From: Aporrectodea caliginosa
Taxonomy: Eukaryota > Annelida > Clitellata > Crassiclitellata > Lumbricidae
Length of the DNA stretch: 64,000 nt
NCBI GenBank assembly: GCA_020284085.1
Contig: JACEVL010000147.1
Span: 508,501-572,500 of the forward strand
Direction of reading: 5' to 3'
Below, piece after piece: positions 22,920-34,473 of this stretch (the first letter of the stretch is position 1; every line of letters begins with the position of its first letter). A program made the translations under genes and the position numbers. The notes under the pieces are model-generated. The model ran no database searches. It saw only the letters and a list, made by a program, of their open reading frames with translations, and had not been told where the DNA came from.

Positions 22920-23205
22920 TGGTTAGCCTGCTGTTTTGTTATTCGAGAGGTCGGAAGTTCAAAATTTCGCAAGGGCTGAAACGAACACTTTTAGAAATTT
23001 TAGCATCACTTGTAGTTCCTCAACTATAAACGAGTATGCTGAGCGTAAATTTTCCTCGGGAAGATCAGTAGACGAGGGACAAACTGGTCACCGTCCTCAT
23101 ATTATGCCAAGATTAGGAAAATTTAAGTCGCTTACACGGTTACACCTAATACCACAACTACATGTACAACAGGATGACAGAGATTCGCTTAGGTGACTGT
23201 TCTTC
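22920..23205 (+). mobile_element. SINE family A, diverged full-length copy
   Basis: Contains a tRNA-like head ending GGAAGTTCAAAATTTCGC, then CCTCAACTATAAACGAGTA, TGCTGAGCG, GGGAAGATCAGTAGACGAGG, CACCGTCCTCATATTATGCC and AAATTTAAGTCGCTTACACG. Block order matches the other copies, at lower identity. Confidence 0.65.
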
Positions 23206-24017
23206 TTCTGCAAAGAAAACGAGTCTGCCTTACGACAAAGTCGTGATGATGAATAGAAAATTTTGAATGCAAATGGAATTTTTTTGTCTTAAAATGATTT
23301 TACATTTATGTTTAAACGTTTACAGCATGAAAGCTCAACTTTCTTTAGTTGTCATTCGTTAGATGGCAGCACATAGTCCGGTTGCGCCTGTGCGGTTAGA
23401 ACTACACCCAGGCTGTGTATTACTTTTAGCAGGGCAATACCGCAATTGTAATTGTAATTGTAATCTAACATTTATATTGCGCTGCTCAAAAATCAGCAGC
23501 GCTCTCGACCTGCTTCAGTGCCTGCGTCAGGGAACAGGAAAGTCTTAAGGCGTCTACGGAACTGGGAAGATGAGAGGACTAGTAACTCAAGGCGAAGAGA
23601 CTGGGGAAGAGGGTTCCAATACTTTTTACAGTCTTGCGAAAAACCATTTCTTTTGTGTACTGGGACGATTGTCGGTTTTCGTTTTCCGATGTATCTTCAC
23701 TTTGCAAATCTTTGAATCTGAAGCGCCGGTGATTAAAAAACTAAGCTGGTTTACATTGCATAACATTACATACCATTTTTAACAGTGGTGAGGTATCTCA
23801 CTCGATAAAAGCGTGTACATTCACATTAATTCTAGGCCCACATTTAGCAAGAGCAAGCGCAATTTAAAAATTGCTGCACTTCTCCTTGAAGTAATTCCGC
23901 ATGGTAATTACAGTAGATGCCTACTTGGTGCTTATCCTCTTTGATGTTGCTGACATCAGCTGTTGCCTCTAGCTATACATATTAGTCATTTGATTATAGG
24001 TGCCGTTTACAGGCATG
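23206..24017. other. No gene seen; short SINE-like tail
   Basis: Near 23441-23510 (reverse sense) is GAGCGCTGCTGATTTTTGAG followed by GCGCAATATAAATG and (ATTAC)n, a SINE-like 3' end. The rest is unique. Confidence 0.4.
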
Positions 24018-24304
24018 TCTGGTAGCAGGGCCGGATTTAGGGTGGTGGGGGCCCATGGGCGCCCAGTATGGTGGGGCCCTTGGCCCCTTATGTGCAACGG
24101 AGTTTTTGCTTTTGTTGATGCGCAGTTGCCCACAGGGACAACCCCATACCAACAAATATGACATATCATACTGACTCATTCATGCAAAGTTGCTAAAAAA
24201 CAACGTTTAAATTGTTGACTTGTTGTTCACTGGTGTTTTAAAATTCATATTAAAAAATTGGGAAGATCATTTTGCTGATAAATGAAGTGTCTTCTATTAA
24301 ATTA

Positions 24305-24480
24305 ATAGGGGAGGGGTTTAGGGTAATGGTAGCACTCTTGACTAGGCAACGGACGAGGGATCGCTTTCCGCTACCATCCCTAAGGTCGACACAGCCTTTT
24401 CATTCGCCAGGTGGCGCTGAGAAAATGAGCAGTAGGACGTGATGGACGCCTTGTATGCCTGCCAAACAGTTAAATTCGAT
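24305..24480 (+). mobile_element. SINE family C inside the hAT element
   Basis: TTAGGGTAATGGTAGCA (A-box-like) and GGGATCGCTTTCC (B-box-like) form a tRNA-like head. The body GAAAATGAGCAGTAGGACG, GCCTTGTATGCCTGCC and GTTAAATTCGATTCC matches the second copy at 43655-43735. The 3' tail of that copy is absent. It joins the transposase frame at about 24480, so the insertion, or a deletion with it, removed the rest of the gene. Confidence 0.6.
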
Positions 24481-25140
24481 TCCATGCGTGAGTTGGTTGC
24501 GTTTTACAGCCATGACTTTACATACAAAACAATACACCTTTCCACTTGATGGAGAAAAACAAAGCCATGAACGTTTCACAATTTCCGCATTTCGATTTCT
24601 GCGTTGAAACAGGCCGACGCGACATTTTCGTACAAAATCGTTTTTGTTTGTTTTTACATTCGTTTTAATCCTTTGGCACACCGAGTGTTGCATCAGCACT
24701 TTGCTGTCGCAGTGTTGAATACTGGTGGAACCATTCTTTGCCCAATAATCGATGACTTCCTGTGTAAGATGTTCAGGCCATAACCCAATATCACCTGCTA
24801 GAGCGTTTTCGATTTTCATATTGTTGTTAACAGAGTCAGGTTTATTAACTAACATAATTTCTGCCTCAGACCCGGTCGAGAGGGAACGCTGTTGAACTAT
24901 CGGTTGTTCGACAATAACTACAGCATCATCAATGACACCAGGTTCCGATGAACCTGCATTTTGACCATCATCCAAGGTGACAGCAGATGTACTTATAGCT
25001 GTTGCTTGAAGGAAAGCAGTAATACGAGGTGTCTTTGCAAGAACCTTCTCATTTTGAGAAGCTTTTTCTTTACTCAACTTGCGTTTTTGAGAGCCACTAG
25101 GCCGATTAGTGCCCTTATGCCGATCTCCAATTCGGTTCAT
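24470..25140 (-). pseudogene. Truncated hAT transposase, ZMYM/TTF-type N-terminus
   Basis: About 220 codons from an ATG at 25140 are open, with a basic Lys-rich N-terminus (KRKLSKEKASQ) and an acidic linker. A TTF-type zinc-finger region follows: LWPEHLTQEVIDYWAKNGS, IQHCDSKV, then RSWLCFSPSSGKVYCFVCKV. W-x-x-x-SPSSGKVYCFVCK is the hallmark of ZMYM1/ZMYM5-like and DUF4371 hAT transposases, where it leads into the RNase H-like catalytic domain. That domain and the C-terminal dimerisation domain are missing. The last ~25 codons of the frame (24400-24470) are SINE sequence. It cannot encode an active transposase; it could encode a zinc-finger protein if transcribed. Confidence 0.8.
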
Positions 25141-25866
25141 GTCAGCTGAAATTACTTAAGACTCTTCGAATTATATTAAGTAATACGGATTTGCAAACTC
25201 AAACTGTGTTGTATGGCCTGATACAATGCATACATAAATTTGGAATCCTATAGGACTGCATGTCTCAAAGCCAATACCAGCACAGAAATTATAGCTTACA
25301 GCTGTGTTCGACACTGCTGCAGTCGAACACAGGGTCATCAGAGGTCAAAAGCACCACCGGAACGGAATGCTGTAGCTTAGACAGAATACCCACTTTCTCC
25401 CAGCCTCTCACCCTGAAACAAGATGCTGTTGCGGGGTGGAGCTTAGGATGCTGGCTTATGTGCAGGTTCTGTCTGCTGCATGGGGACCGAGCCTGGGACG
25501 TATCTCATATTATGATATATGAGATATTTCCATGATGTATCTGCCTACATCTGCGTATACTGGACGACCTCGGCTTGAGTTGAAAGTAAAATGATCTGTC
25601 AACAGCTGCAGATGCCACGCTTAAGTCGTGAACAATATTAACGGGATATTTCAAAATCGTGATTGTATAGTACAGTGATCATTCAGAAGTCGACCACTCT
25701 GATTCAGAGCCACTCACTAGTCAATCTTAAAATATCTTTCTTAGTCAGATAGCACACGCAGTGAAGGAAAAAAAATAAAATTGCAACTGGTGGGGGCCCC
25801 TAAGTGGTGGGGGCCCCTGGGCTGGAGCCCGTGGAGCCCATGCTTAAATCCGGCCCTGTCTGGTAG

Positions 25867-26700
25867 AACTATTGGATCCTGATGGAGATTAAGTCTAGTG
25901 GCGTTCGATGTGTATACCATCGTTCCTGAGTCCATTGTCTTGTATTAGGCCTACTCCACCCTCTACGCCATTTGTTCACGAAATGCCAACTAATTAATCA
26001 CAATCTCATTAATTGTAATTTGTAGCGATAAAAGTGGTAGGTCTAATCAGAGCATGCATGCCAAACCTTTACGTTTGTAAAGCCTCATCAACTTTCGTTT
26101 TGCATAAAGATGTATCGATGGATTGCAGCCATTTGCGATAATGTTTCACTGTCCATTTCTTCCAATGTATCAATATTTTTAATATGTGTCTTTCATATTG
26201 GTTCATACTAGTTTGTTAGTGTCATGCAAACCAGGCGAAACCACGTTAATATACGTGACAGTTGAAAACGTTGAACTTATTCCACGTGAAATTCATCCTC
26301 TTGATAAAGTTCTGCTTCAGACAAAATGATAGAAAGCCCTGTCAGTCTTTTGTAACGAACTCCAGATTCGCAAACACGTGCAGCTGTTTTCTCTAGTCAA
26401 CCTGTAAGCCGACTCCGCCCAACCAAACAATAACTGGAAATCTTCGGCGGCAGGCAGCGGCAGACATAACGATAGACACATTTCGATAGTGTTTACTTCC
26501 AGTGGAGCAGACAGCAACACCTAATCGCCTTTTCTCTACGTCAGCTGCTGTCTTCGCCGTGACGATAGAATTACATCATAAATATTTCCAAAGTTTTATG
26601 GCTAAAAATAACTGCCCATTAAAAGGTCGTAGACGATTCTGCGTTTCGCGATCAAGCACGTTGTCGATGGGAAGCTTTTCAACAATTCAGCCTTGAATGA
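25867..26700. other. No gene seen
   Basis: Unique sequence flanking the hAT element. No supported exon. Confidence 0.4.
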
Positions 26701-26880
26701 AATTGATATGCGATGTGATGTAATACGGTATGATGTGATTTAATGTAAAGTGATTATGATGTGATGCAGAATAGCGTGACGTGATGTGATGTAATGTGAT
26801 TATGATGTTATAATTATAGTGTAATGTAATGTTATATAATATGAAGTGATCAAAATAACGTGATAGTGATTTAATGTGAA
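26700..26880. repeat. Degenerate GATGTGAT/TAATGTGAT repeat
   Basis: Imperfect repeats of GATGTGATGTAATGTGATTA make up the interval. No coding signal. Confidence 0.8.
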
Positions 26881-26910
26881 CGAATCGAATATTTAGCCAG
26901 AAATGCCCAG

Positions 26911-26956
26911 TAGGGTGGAATGAAAGTTATAAGGAAAACATTTTTACTCCACCCTA
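26911..26956. mobile_element. 46-bp miniature inverted-repeat element
   Basis: TAGGGTGGA (26911) and its inverse TCCACCCTA (ending 26956) bound a 46-bp AT-rich segment. The inner bases also pair roughly (ATGAAAG against GTAAAAA). ATGCCCAG flanks it exactly at 26903-26910 and 26957-26964. The 8-bp duplication and the YAGGG start point to a hAT-derived MITE. It is far shorter than usual MITEs of 100-500 bp. Confidence 0.7.
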
Positions 26957-26964
26957 ATGCCCAG

Positions 26965-29340
26965 CATCAATCTGATAAGACTGCAACAAGAATCCCAGAT
27001 CAAATGATCAGCAGATGTTGTTGATGCGACCGGATGATTAATTCCGTTAAATTGCGCTGCATAAATGGAACAACTATTCGCCAAGTACTCGTTCCTCGGC
27101 AATTAATAATAGCAGAACTTAAGTACAGTCATTTGCAAATTACGTAAACTCTTCAGATCTCGAGGTGAACTTGGAAAACGCCCAATCACTCGACAGGCCT
27201 TGAATAAGGTTCCGTCCGCCACAGCATTACGCAATCGAGGTTATGGCAAACAGGGTTTTGAGTAATGTTCCCGTAGCCTAACCCTGGCGTTTTCGGGGAA
27301 GAGACAACAGCTGGCGATATTAATGCACGCTGCTGCTATTGCTGATGCTGCTGTTCCTGCTGCTGTTGCTGCTGCTCCGACTGCTGCTGTTGCTGTGGTG
27401 GTAGGTTACTCAGTGCGTTTGCTTACACAATTCCACCTCTCGTTAGACTGCCATGGGCATCATCTGAGGGATGGATTAAATTATATAGACCCTCTATATA
27501 TATATATATAGATATATATATAATTCAATCCATATATAATTCATTCCAAATGTGGTGCCAGAACCGGCGCCAGAGGGGCCAGGGACCACCTCAACGAAAA
27601 TTTACCCCCCCCATAAATTTGCCCATCTCAGTCCCGTATACTGTCACATCACTTACTAACTTTAATTCTAGAACTTCTATAGACCGTTATTATAATGCAT
27701 AAGACAATATTAAGACATTAAACGGTGGTTGCTTCGTACTGAAGTAAAGGCCCTCACTCGAAGGCCATGCCAAAATAGCATCTGGGCATTGGCCAATAAT
27801 ATTATTGGCGCTTTTCTTATAAACAAACGATCGCAACTGTTCACGGCCTGTAATCATTATCCGTCAGAAAAATTGGGTCAAATCCAGCAAATTATTATTG
27901 GTATATGTCCCATAGATTAGGCATACAGCGATATTTTTAACTGCAAGCAGGCTGTTCAAACTGGAGAAATGCAGATCATTGCTTCCACAGCAACGCATGC
28001 GTGAAGCCTTCAAAGAAAATCACACAATTGCCAGTTAATTTATTTGCCAGTTAATTTATTTCGAGTATCATATAATATGAAGTGATCAAAATCAATCATA
28101 ATTGAAGGCGACTTATACCTCACTCAGTTCCCGCTATAGAGGGAGCTTACAGAGAATTATCGACTAAGAAAGAATAAGATTTTAATAGCTTCAACTTCTC
28201 AATATCTAAGTCCATTCATTAACTGGTATTGCACTATATACTGATGATGGTTTGAGACGCCACTATAGTTACTTACTGCATGCCCATGGCACAGTATAGA
28301 ACCAGCCTAGTAAACCATGATCAATTTTCTTTAATGAACTCTACTTTTGCTGCTTCTGTATATATATATTTACGTATACATAAACAGCTACATATAAACA
28401 TACACACGTATTTACAAATATGACGAACACTGCACTGAAATTACTTAACAAGTAGTATTATAATAGTCTATATGGATGTTTGTGGCGCGTCTAAGACCTC
28501 TTAGTATCCTTATTTAGTTCCTTACCTGTTGGTGCCTTTGGTTTGAAGCTCCCCAACTGTAAACCTCTGGCGTCTTGAATACCCTGGCATTGGCCCCTAA
28601 CTTGTTCCCAGGCTCCGACCAGTTGATCCTATAGCTGGGGCCGGGACCGCATTTTATGTAGGCCTACATTTGCTAGATAAATATACACGCTACATCGAGG
28701 CATGCATACATGTAATACACAATGACTTGCATTTTGCAATACGTATATTTCGGTTTTAATTGTGTATAGACATCGATGCAACATTTAAATATACATGTTA
28801 TAGGCCTATATAAGTGTGCAACCTATAGACTATTTCTATATATCTAAATGGCTATATATTCAAATACATAGTCTATGGCCTACTTATTTGTGTTCCAATC
28901 CATCACCCAAAGTCATACACGTCGATTTTTAGAAAGTAACTGATACACGAGAGTAACAATTGCAGAAAGTTTTCGTCTTCGTCCGATTATACGAGCGTCG
29001 AGCCCACCTGTTCCTGGTACAGAATTTTTTTCTGGAGCACAGACTGCGATATCCGCAGCACATGTCTGAGCAAAAGGTTGCCCCGGCCAAATGGTAAACG
29101 TCTGCAGGCTATTCTGGCCGATACCTTCAGGGATTGAAATGATGTGCCTCGTATAGAACTAGCTGCTCCTTTCATACCATATGGCCAGTAGAGGCAAAGC
29201 TTCTGCATCCCTGAGTAACAACAGCATCTAAGCCTGCCAGTATCGACGACGTCTATCCTATCTACCCTTTATTATTTAATTAATCGCAAAGCTCAGCCAA
29301 ATCAACTTCCGTCTGTGAAAGAACTGATTGCTACTGTAAG
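26965..29340. other. No gene seen; short simple repeats
   Basis: (GCT)n lies at 27326-27395 (Ala-rich frame), and TA-rich partly palindromic sequence at 27500-27545. A minus-strand frame at 28987-29208 is not recognised. The rest is unique AT-rich DNA. Confidence 0.4.
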
Positions 29341-29344
29341 CAAG

Positions 29345-29520
29345 CTTCGGTTCCACTGGCGCCCCCTAGCCAACTCAGCTATGACGAGTGCGTTGTTAGT
29401 GAGAAGATCTAACGGCGAGGTAGAGGGCTGACCAACCGCCTTCATATACCAAGAAAACTAAAGTCGAACCCTTTATGCCCATGGCTGCCTCTAAGGTGTT
29501 AACTTAAGAGACTGCTCCTT
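29345..29520 (+). mobile_element. SINE family A copy
   Basis: Contains CCAACTCAGCTATGACGAGT, GAGAAGATCTAACGGCG, GGGCTGACCAACCGCC, TTCATATACCAAGAAAACTA, GCCCATGGCTGCCTCTAAG and TTAAGAGACTG. The tRNA head is degraded. Confidence 0.7.
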
Positions 29521-29954
29521 TTCCAGGCCTGTAAGCAGGGTGCCATTTGAATGGAGGGAAAGAGGGAATTTCTCTCAATTCCCATTATACATGTTGCTTC
29601 TGTCCATAAGCCTAAATCTTCTTCAGCCCACTGCAGCCAAACGCAAATCGCATCCTGAATATGGGGCTTCAACCATTAGTTGCTTCAAAGAATCTAGCAA
29701 ATGCCATTGACTGTGTTTTCTGTTCACTGGGTTGCGTTGGTATCAGCGTGTTAAGAGCTACGTCATTCGCCAGTGTACGCTGAGCACAGTGTTACTTAAG
29801 TCCTGGTTACTTATCCCTCTGCTACAGCAAACGTCTCGTCCAAAACTATTATTCATATTACCGATAGCCCAGAAAACGATTATCAGAATACTACGCTATG
29901 AGTAGCACGCCAGCACGAAAGAAAGCAATGTTATAGACAATTTAACTGATCGTC

Positions 29955-30185
29955 TTACTCCAATTCCTCCTCCTCCTCCTTTTCCTCCTCCTCCGTCTTT
30001 TCTTCTTCTTCTTCCTCCTCCTCTGCCTCCTCCTCGTCTCCCTCCTCTTCTTCCTCCTCCTCTTTATCCTCCTCATCTTCCTCTTCCTCATGCCCTTTCT
30101 CCTCCTCCTTCTCCTACTCCTTCTCCTACTCCTTCTCCTCCTCGTCCTCCTCGTCCTCCTCATCCTCCACCTTTTCATCGTTTTC
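29955..30185. repeat. (CTC)n/(CTT)n-rich tract
   Basis: Imperfect TCCTCCTCC and TTCTTCC repeats. The minus strand reads as an Arg/Lys-rich frame that is not a gene. Confidence 0.9.
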
Positions 30186-30189
30186 GTTA

Positions 30190-31365
30190 TCGTCCTCAGA
30201 TCAATCATTGGCCTGATTTCTGTTGTCAGTCTTTAGTCAGTCCTGACGCAGTTCTGGACGAAGAAGCAACAACCACGATTATGACGATGATAACGATGCA
30301 TTGCTACCGATTGTCTGGTCCAGACGTTGCCCCATCCAGCGTCCTCCCTTCCAACGACCTCCATCCCTGGCTGTCTATAATTTTGGTGTCGTTGGCTTCC
30401 AATCTGCCAGGTGAGACGTAGATTGAGATATATCGGTTGGCTCGCAGTTGCTCCCAACCGTAGCAAAGAAGAATCGCCGGAGACAGCAACGAATATATAT
30501 GGACCAGAGAAACAACACAATCCGATGCATTGGCAGCAGCAGTACCAGCAACGGCAGCAACTTGAACATATATACAGGCTGTCTCCCTGCTGTTATTTAT
30601 GCAGGCTTCTTTGTATGGGAAGCCGAGAGGCGTAAATTCAGATGATTTGCATCTACAGTTCGACTCGATTCTTGGCATTATTGGCTTCCACCCGAAACGG
30701 ACAGAGAGACGGATGGACGGTTAAAAACAAGTGAAGTATTGAAGCACCAGTAACTGCTAGCATAGAGGTCGAAGCATTATATATTCCTTAGGCTCCGAGG
30801 TCGAGAGCTGTGGTTAAATATCTGCGTGTCTAATTCTATTGATAAATATATCGCGGCTGCGCGGATTCTAGCCACGAAGTTATTTGTTTATGCGTGCAGG
30901 CCAGGAGTGAAGGAGGAGGAAGGGGAGAAGGAAGAGGAGAAGGAGGAAGAGGAGGAGAAGAAGGAGAAAGGTGGGAAGCTGGTTAGACGAAGGAGCGCGA
31001 GTGGAGCCGGGAAATCCTGCAGCAGGAGCCAAGCGCATTCGAGTTGGGAATGATGGTTTAACGTGTCTGCCACGAAACGAAATCGAACCATTGGGCGCTA
31101 TCTCTCGTTCGTTTCGGCTGTGAATGACGAAGGTAGTTTGTTGGATTAATACGTATGCCGTTTCTGCAGTGGATATGTATGCATCGTGTTCGCTTCGTCG
31201 AAATTCAATACGGAATTATACGAGATTACTGTGTGAGCTGAACAGTTGAAACGTATCATTGGTAAAGTGGTAAGTATTTCGAATGTTATCATGGACTTTG
31301 TCATTCAGATCGAAGTTATCTGTGCACCTCATTTCTTCGTCGTTTTCTTCTTCTTCCTGCTCTTG
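30190..31365. other. No gene seen; short GGA-rich patch
   Basis: Overlapping frames on both strands at 30304-30678 are open but unrecognised and without splice support. 30905-30990 is GGAGAAGGA-rich. Confidence 0.35.
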
Positions 31366-31448
31366 CTCTTCTTCTTGCTCTTCTTCTTGCTCTTCTTCTT
31401 GCTCTTCTTCTTGCTAATCTTCTGCCTCGTCTTCTTCCTCGTCTTCCA
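31366..31448. repeat. (TTGCTCTTCTTC)n tract
   Basis: The 12-bp unit TTGCTCTTCTTC is repeated about four times, leading into the 66-bp minisatellite. Confidence 0.8.
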
Positions 31449-32350
31449 TTTTTGCTCTGCTTCCTATTCTTGCTCTTCTTCATCCATATCCTCTTCTTCT
31501 TCCTCTTCTACCACTTCTTGCTCTGCTTCCTATTCTTGCTCTTCTTCATCCATATCCTCTTCTTCATCCTCTTCTACCACTTCTTGCTCTGCTTCCTATT
31601 CTTGCTCTTCTTCATCCATATCCTCTTCTTCCTCTTCTACCACTTCTTGCTCTGCTTCCTATTCTTGCTCTTCTTCATCCATATCTTCTTCTTCTTCCTC
31701 TTCTACCACTTCTTGCTCTGCTTCCTATTCTTGCTCTTCTTCATCCATGCATATCCTCTTCTTCTTCCTCTTCTACCACTTCTTGCTCTGCTTCCTATTC
31801 TTGCTCTTCTTCATCCATATCCTCTTCTTCTTCCTCTTCTACCACTTCTTGCTCTGCTTCCTATTCTTGCTCTTCTTCATCCATGCATATCCTCTTCTTC
31901 TTCCTCTTCTACCACTTCTTGCTCTGCTTCCTATTCTTGCTCTTCTTCATCCATATCCTCTTCTTCTTCCTCTTCTACCACTTCTTGCTCTGCTTCCTAT
32001 TCTTGCTCTTCTTCATCCATATCCTCTTCTTCTTCCTCTTCTACCACTTCTTGCTCTGCTTCCTATTCTTGCTCTTCTTCATCCATATACTCTTCTTCTT
32101 CCTCTTCTACCACTTCTTGCTCTGCTTCCTATTCTTGCTCTTCTTCATCCATATCCTCTTCTTCTTCCTCTTCTACCACTTCTTGCTCTGCTTCCTATTC
32201 TTGCTCTTCTTCATCCATATACTCTTCTTCTTCCTCTTCTACCACTTCTTGCTCTGCTTCCTATTCTTGCTCTTCTTCATCCATGTCCTCTTCTTCTTCC
32301 TCTTCTACCACTTCTTGCTCTGCTTCCTATTCTTGCTCTTCTTCATCCTC
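31449..32350. repeat. 66-bp minisatellite, ~13.5 copies
   Basis: The unit starts CATCCATATCCTCTTCTTCT and contains TACCACTTCTTGCTCTGC. Consecutive copies start at 31481, 31547 and 31613. Some copies differ by CATGCATATC, CATATACTC or by loss of one CTT. As 66 is a multiple of three, the plus strand stays open for about 400 codons of Leu/Phe/Ser. One minus-strand phase is almost purely acidic (EEQE*EAEQEVVEEEEEEDMD) with one TAG per unit. I regard it as a minisatellite, not a gene. Confidence 0.93.
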
Positions 32351-32764
32351 CTCCTCTCTTTTTTCTTCGTAATACTCCTTTTGTTTTCACTTCATCTCTC
32401 TTCTGTCTTTTTCTTCATTGTTCTTCGTCTGCTATTCGTTTTCAGTCTGTTTATGTTGCGCCTTAATTGTCAGTTAAATCATCTTAAGATTCAACTTTCC
32501 TTATGCGACCACTTTTCCTAGTGTTTACAACACCCGATAGTCGACGTATGTGGTACTCCATTATCACCAGATGATGATGAATCTATCTCTCAATCTTTTT
32601 TGTAATATCGGCTTCCATCGACCCTTCCCATTCAGTTTCATTTCAGCGACTATTCTAAAAGTCACCAGTACTTTTAATAGACTGTATCATTACAATTAAT
32701 AATAATTTAAATAACTGTTTAGGTAAATCTTATAATTTCTGTCCTGGCTATAGAGCAGAAATTT

Positions 32765-32990
32765 TGTTCAGGACCTCGGCTTCAATTGCAACCTCTAGTA
32801 AACTCAACCATATATAGTTGAGTTTACTAGAGGGCGTAGTTGTTCCCGCTGTCCATTCATTGTCAGTGCGATGTTCAGGCAGCGAGATATATGGCTGACC
32901 AACCGGTCTCATATGCCGAAGCTAAGAAAACGAAGTCGCTAACATTTCATACTCATGCATGACTCTTGTGGCTACGTTAAGGGATTGCCT
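32765..32990 (+). mobile_element. SINE family A copy with a perfect hairpin
   Basis: Contains GGACCTCGGCTTCAATTGC (degraded head), the hairpin at 32792-32833, GGCTGACCAACCGGTC, CATATGCCGAAGCTAAGAAA, CGAAGTCGCTAACATTTCAT and GTTAAGGGATTG, in family A order. Confidence 0.7.
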
Positions 32991-33423
32991 CTGCTGTTCA
33001 TCATATATATGGCAACAGAATTGTGTCTGCGTCCTCTAAATGCAAAGCAGGTTTTGCACATATGCAGAGCGTATAGCGTGGCGACATGGCGCTGCGGATA
33101 CGACGCTAGACAGCACGATGCAGTTAAACAACGTCGAGCATGCATGGTTATTAATTGGATATATTCGGCCATCCGTAGAAGCCAGGTTACCTGGGCCAGC
33201 TCACATAGCCATTCCCTAGGAATCGATACGTAATAACAAATGCACGTTCGGATGCTGAAAGGTAACCTTCTGTTGGAATGCTGTGGTTGTCTTTGATCGC
33301 TGTAGCCGAAAGGATCCTGTGCAACTCCGGTAACCGCTTTCGATGAGTTTCCATAAGACGGCTAACAACCGCGTTACCAACGTCTCTAAACATTACATAA
33401 AAATAGTACTGCCTACAGATATT

Positions 33424-33425
<2 letters not shown>
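32991..33425. other. No gene seen
   Basis: Short overlapping frames on both strands are unrecognised. Unique sequence. Confidence 0.35.

Positions 33426-33427
<2 letters not shown>

Positions 33428-33461
<34 letters not shown>
33428..33461. repeat. (TA)n microsatellite
   Basis: About 17 TA units, a cruciform-prone self-complementary run, followed by a CTTCTT-rich tract to about 33630. Confidence 0.95.
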
Positions 33462-33463
<2 letters not shown>

Positions 33464-33639
33464 TCTACTTGTTCTTGATGGTGTTCTTGTCCTTGTCCCT
33501 GCCCCTCCTATTTCTCTTCTTCCTCCTCTTATACTTTTAGTTCTCCTACTTCTTCCCCTCCTTCATTGCCTACTTCGTCTTTTTCGTCTTCTTTGACTAC
33601 TTCTTCATCCTCTTCTTCTTCTACTTGTTCTCAAATCTT

Positions 33640-34470
33640 CTTAGACTTTCGACATAGGACGGCAAACAACTACGTTACCATAATCTCTAAATATTACGGT
33701 TACGGATAGACGAAGACCAGTTTCAAATTGGGCCCACGTCGTCCTGACAAGCCACACTGTACACTCACTCATTGTGTTTTGCCATGCATAAAGACCTAAC
33801 CCATCCCCAGGTCTCTACATAATAGAGATTACCCGCACTGAAGTATAATATCGAAATAATGACCAAATTACCCATTATATGCTGATTAACCGCCTAATGT
33901 TATGTAACAATGGGAGCAATCCCAGCTGCATAAAAAGCGTAAAAGTTAATTTAAAATCAATCATACATGCAATAATTCTAAAGTCATCTAATCTCATGCG
34001 CCAAAGGCCTTTATGACTACATCTAGTTTAGATCCCATAATTATATACTATCGGCCGAAACCAACGCTTGGCCAATAACTATGATTACTTGGACTATTGT
34101 GTTAGTTGCAGTGCTAAATGCTAACTACTTAGAAAGCAGTTAGACTATATTTGTTAACTACTTTTATATATCATCACAATATTAATTTACAATCATGCAA
34201 CTAGTCTATAGAACCTGAATTACCACCTAACAAGCAGTGTTTCTAATTGTGAGAGAACAACAAGTTGGAGATAATGGAGACAAGCTGGTAATTATGCAAT
34301 TGAACATTCTCTTGCTGGAAAAGTAGCAAAGAATTAAGCTTTGACTAAAAACTCAGATTTTGTTGTTTAATGGCATGCAATTACCTTTGAAATAAGTAGT
34401 TGACTACTCTTAACTACTGAAAAATGGCTTAACTGCTAGTTGTTAACTATAATAGTTACTTACTGTTCAT
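33640..34470. other. No gene seen; GTTAACTAC-type motifs at 34.1-34.5 kb
   Basis: GCTAACTACTTAGAAAGCAG (34120) and, inverted, GTTGACTACTCTTAACTAC (34400) suggest the ends of a degraded inverted-repeat element, but boundaries are unclear. Confidence 0.3.
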
Positions 34471-34473
34471 CAC

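Larger units (their letters stand above)
24026..25858. mobile_element. hAT DNA transposon with exact 8-bp target duplication
   Basis: The ends are CAGGGCCGGATTTA (24026) and its inverse TAAATCCGGCCCTG (ending 25858). Sub-terminal GGGGGCCC blocks recur at both ends. TCTGGTAG flanks it exactly at 24018-24025 and 25859-25866; an 8-bp duplication is diagnostic of hAT. It encodes the N-terminal part of a ZMYM/TTF-type transposase on the minus strand, but the catalytic region is missing and a SINE lies where the frame breaks. It is dead, yet the sharp ends and intact duplication suggest a fairly young insertion. Confidence 0.88.

Noticed and set aside
24400..24470. C-terminal 25 codons of the hAT transposase frame
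   Set aside because: This part is SINE family C sequence read through in the transposase frame.
30304..30678. 124-codon minus-strand frame
   Set aside because: There is mixed composition but no splice sites, no domain and an equally open frame on the other strand.
31246..32466. 406-codon plus-strand open frame
   Set aside because: It is kept open only because the 66-bp minisatellite unit is a multiple of three and pyrimidine-rich. Indels between units switch the residue pattern without disrupting openness.
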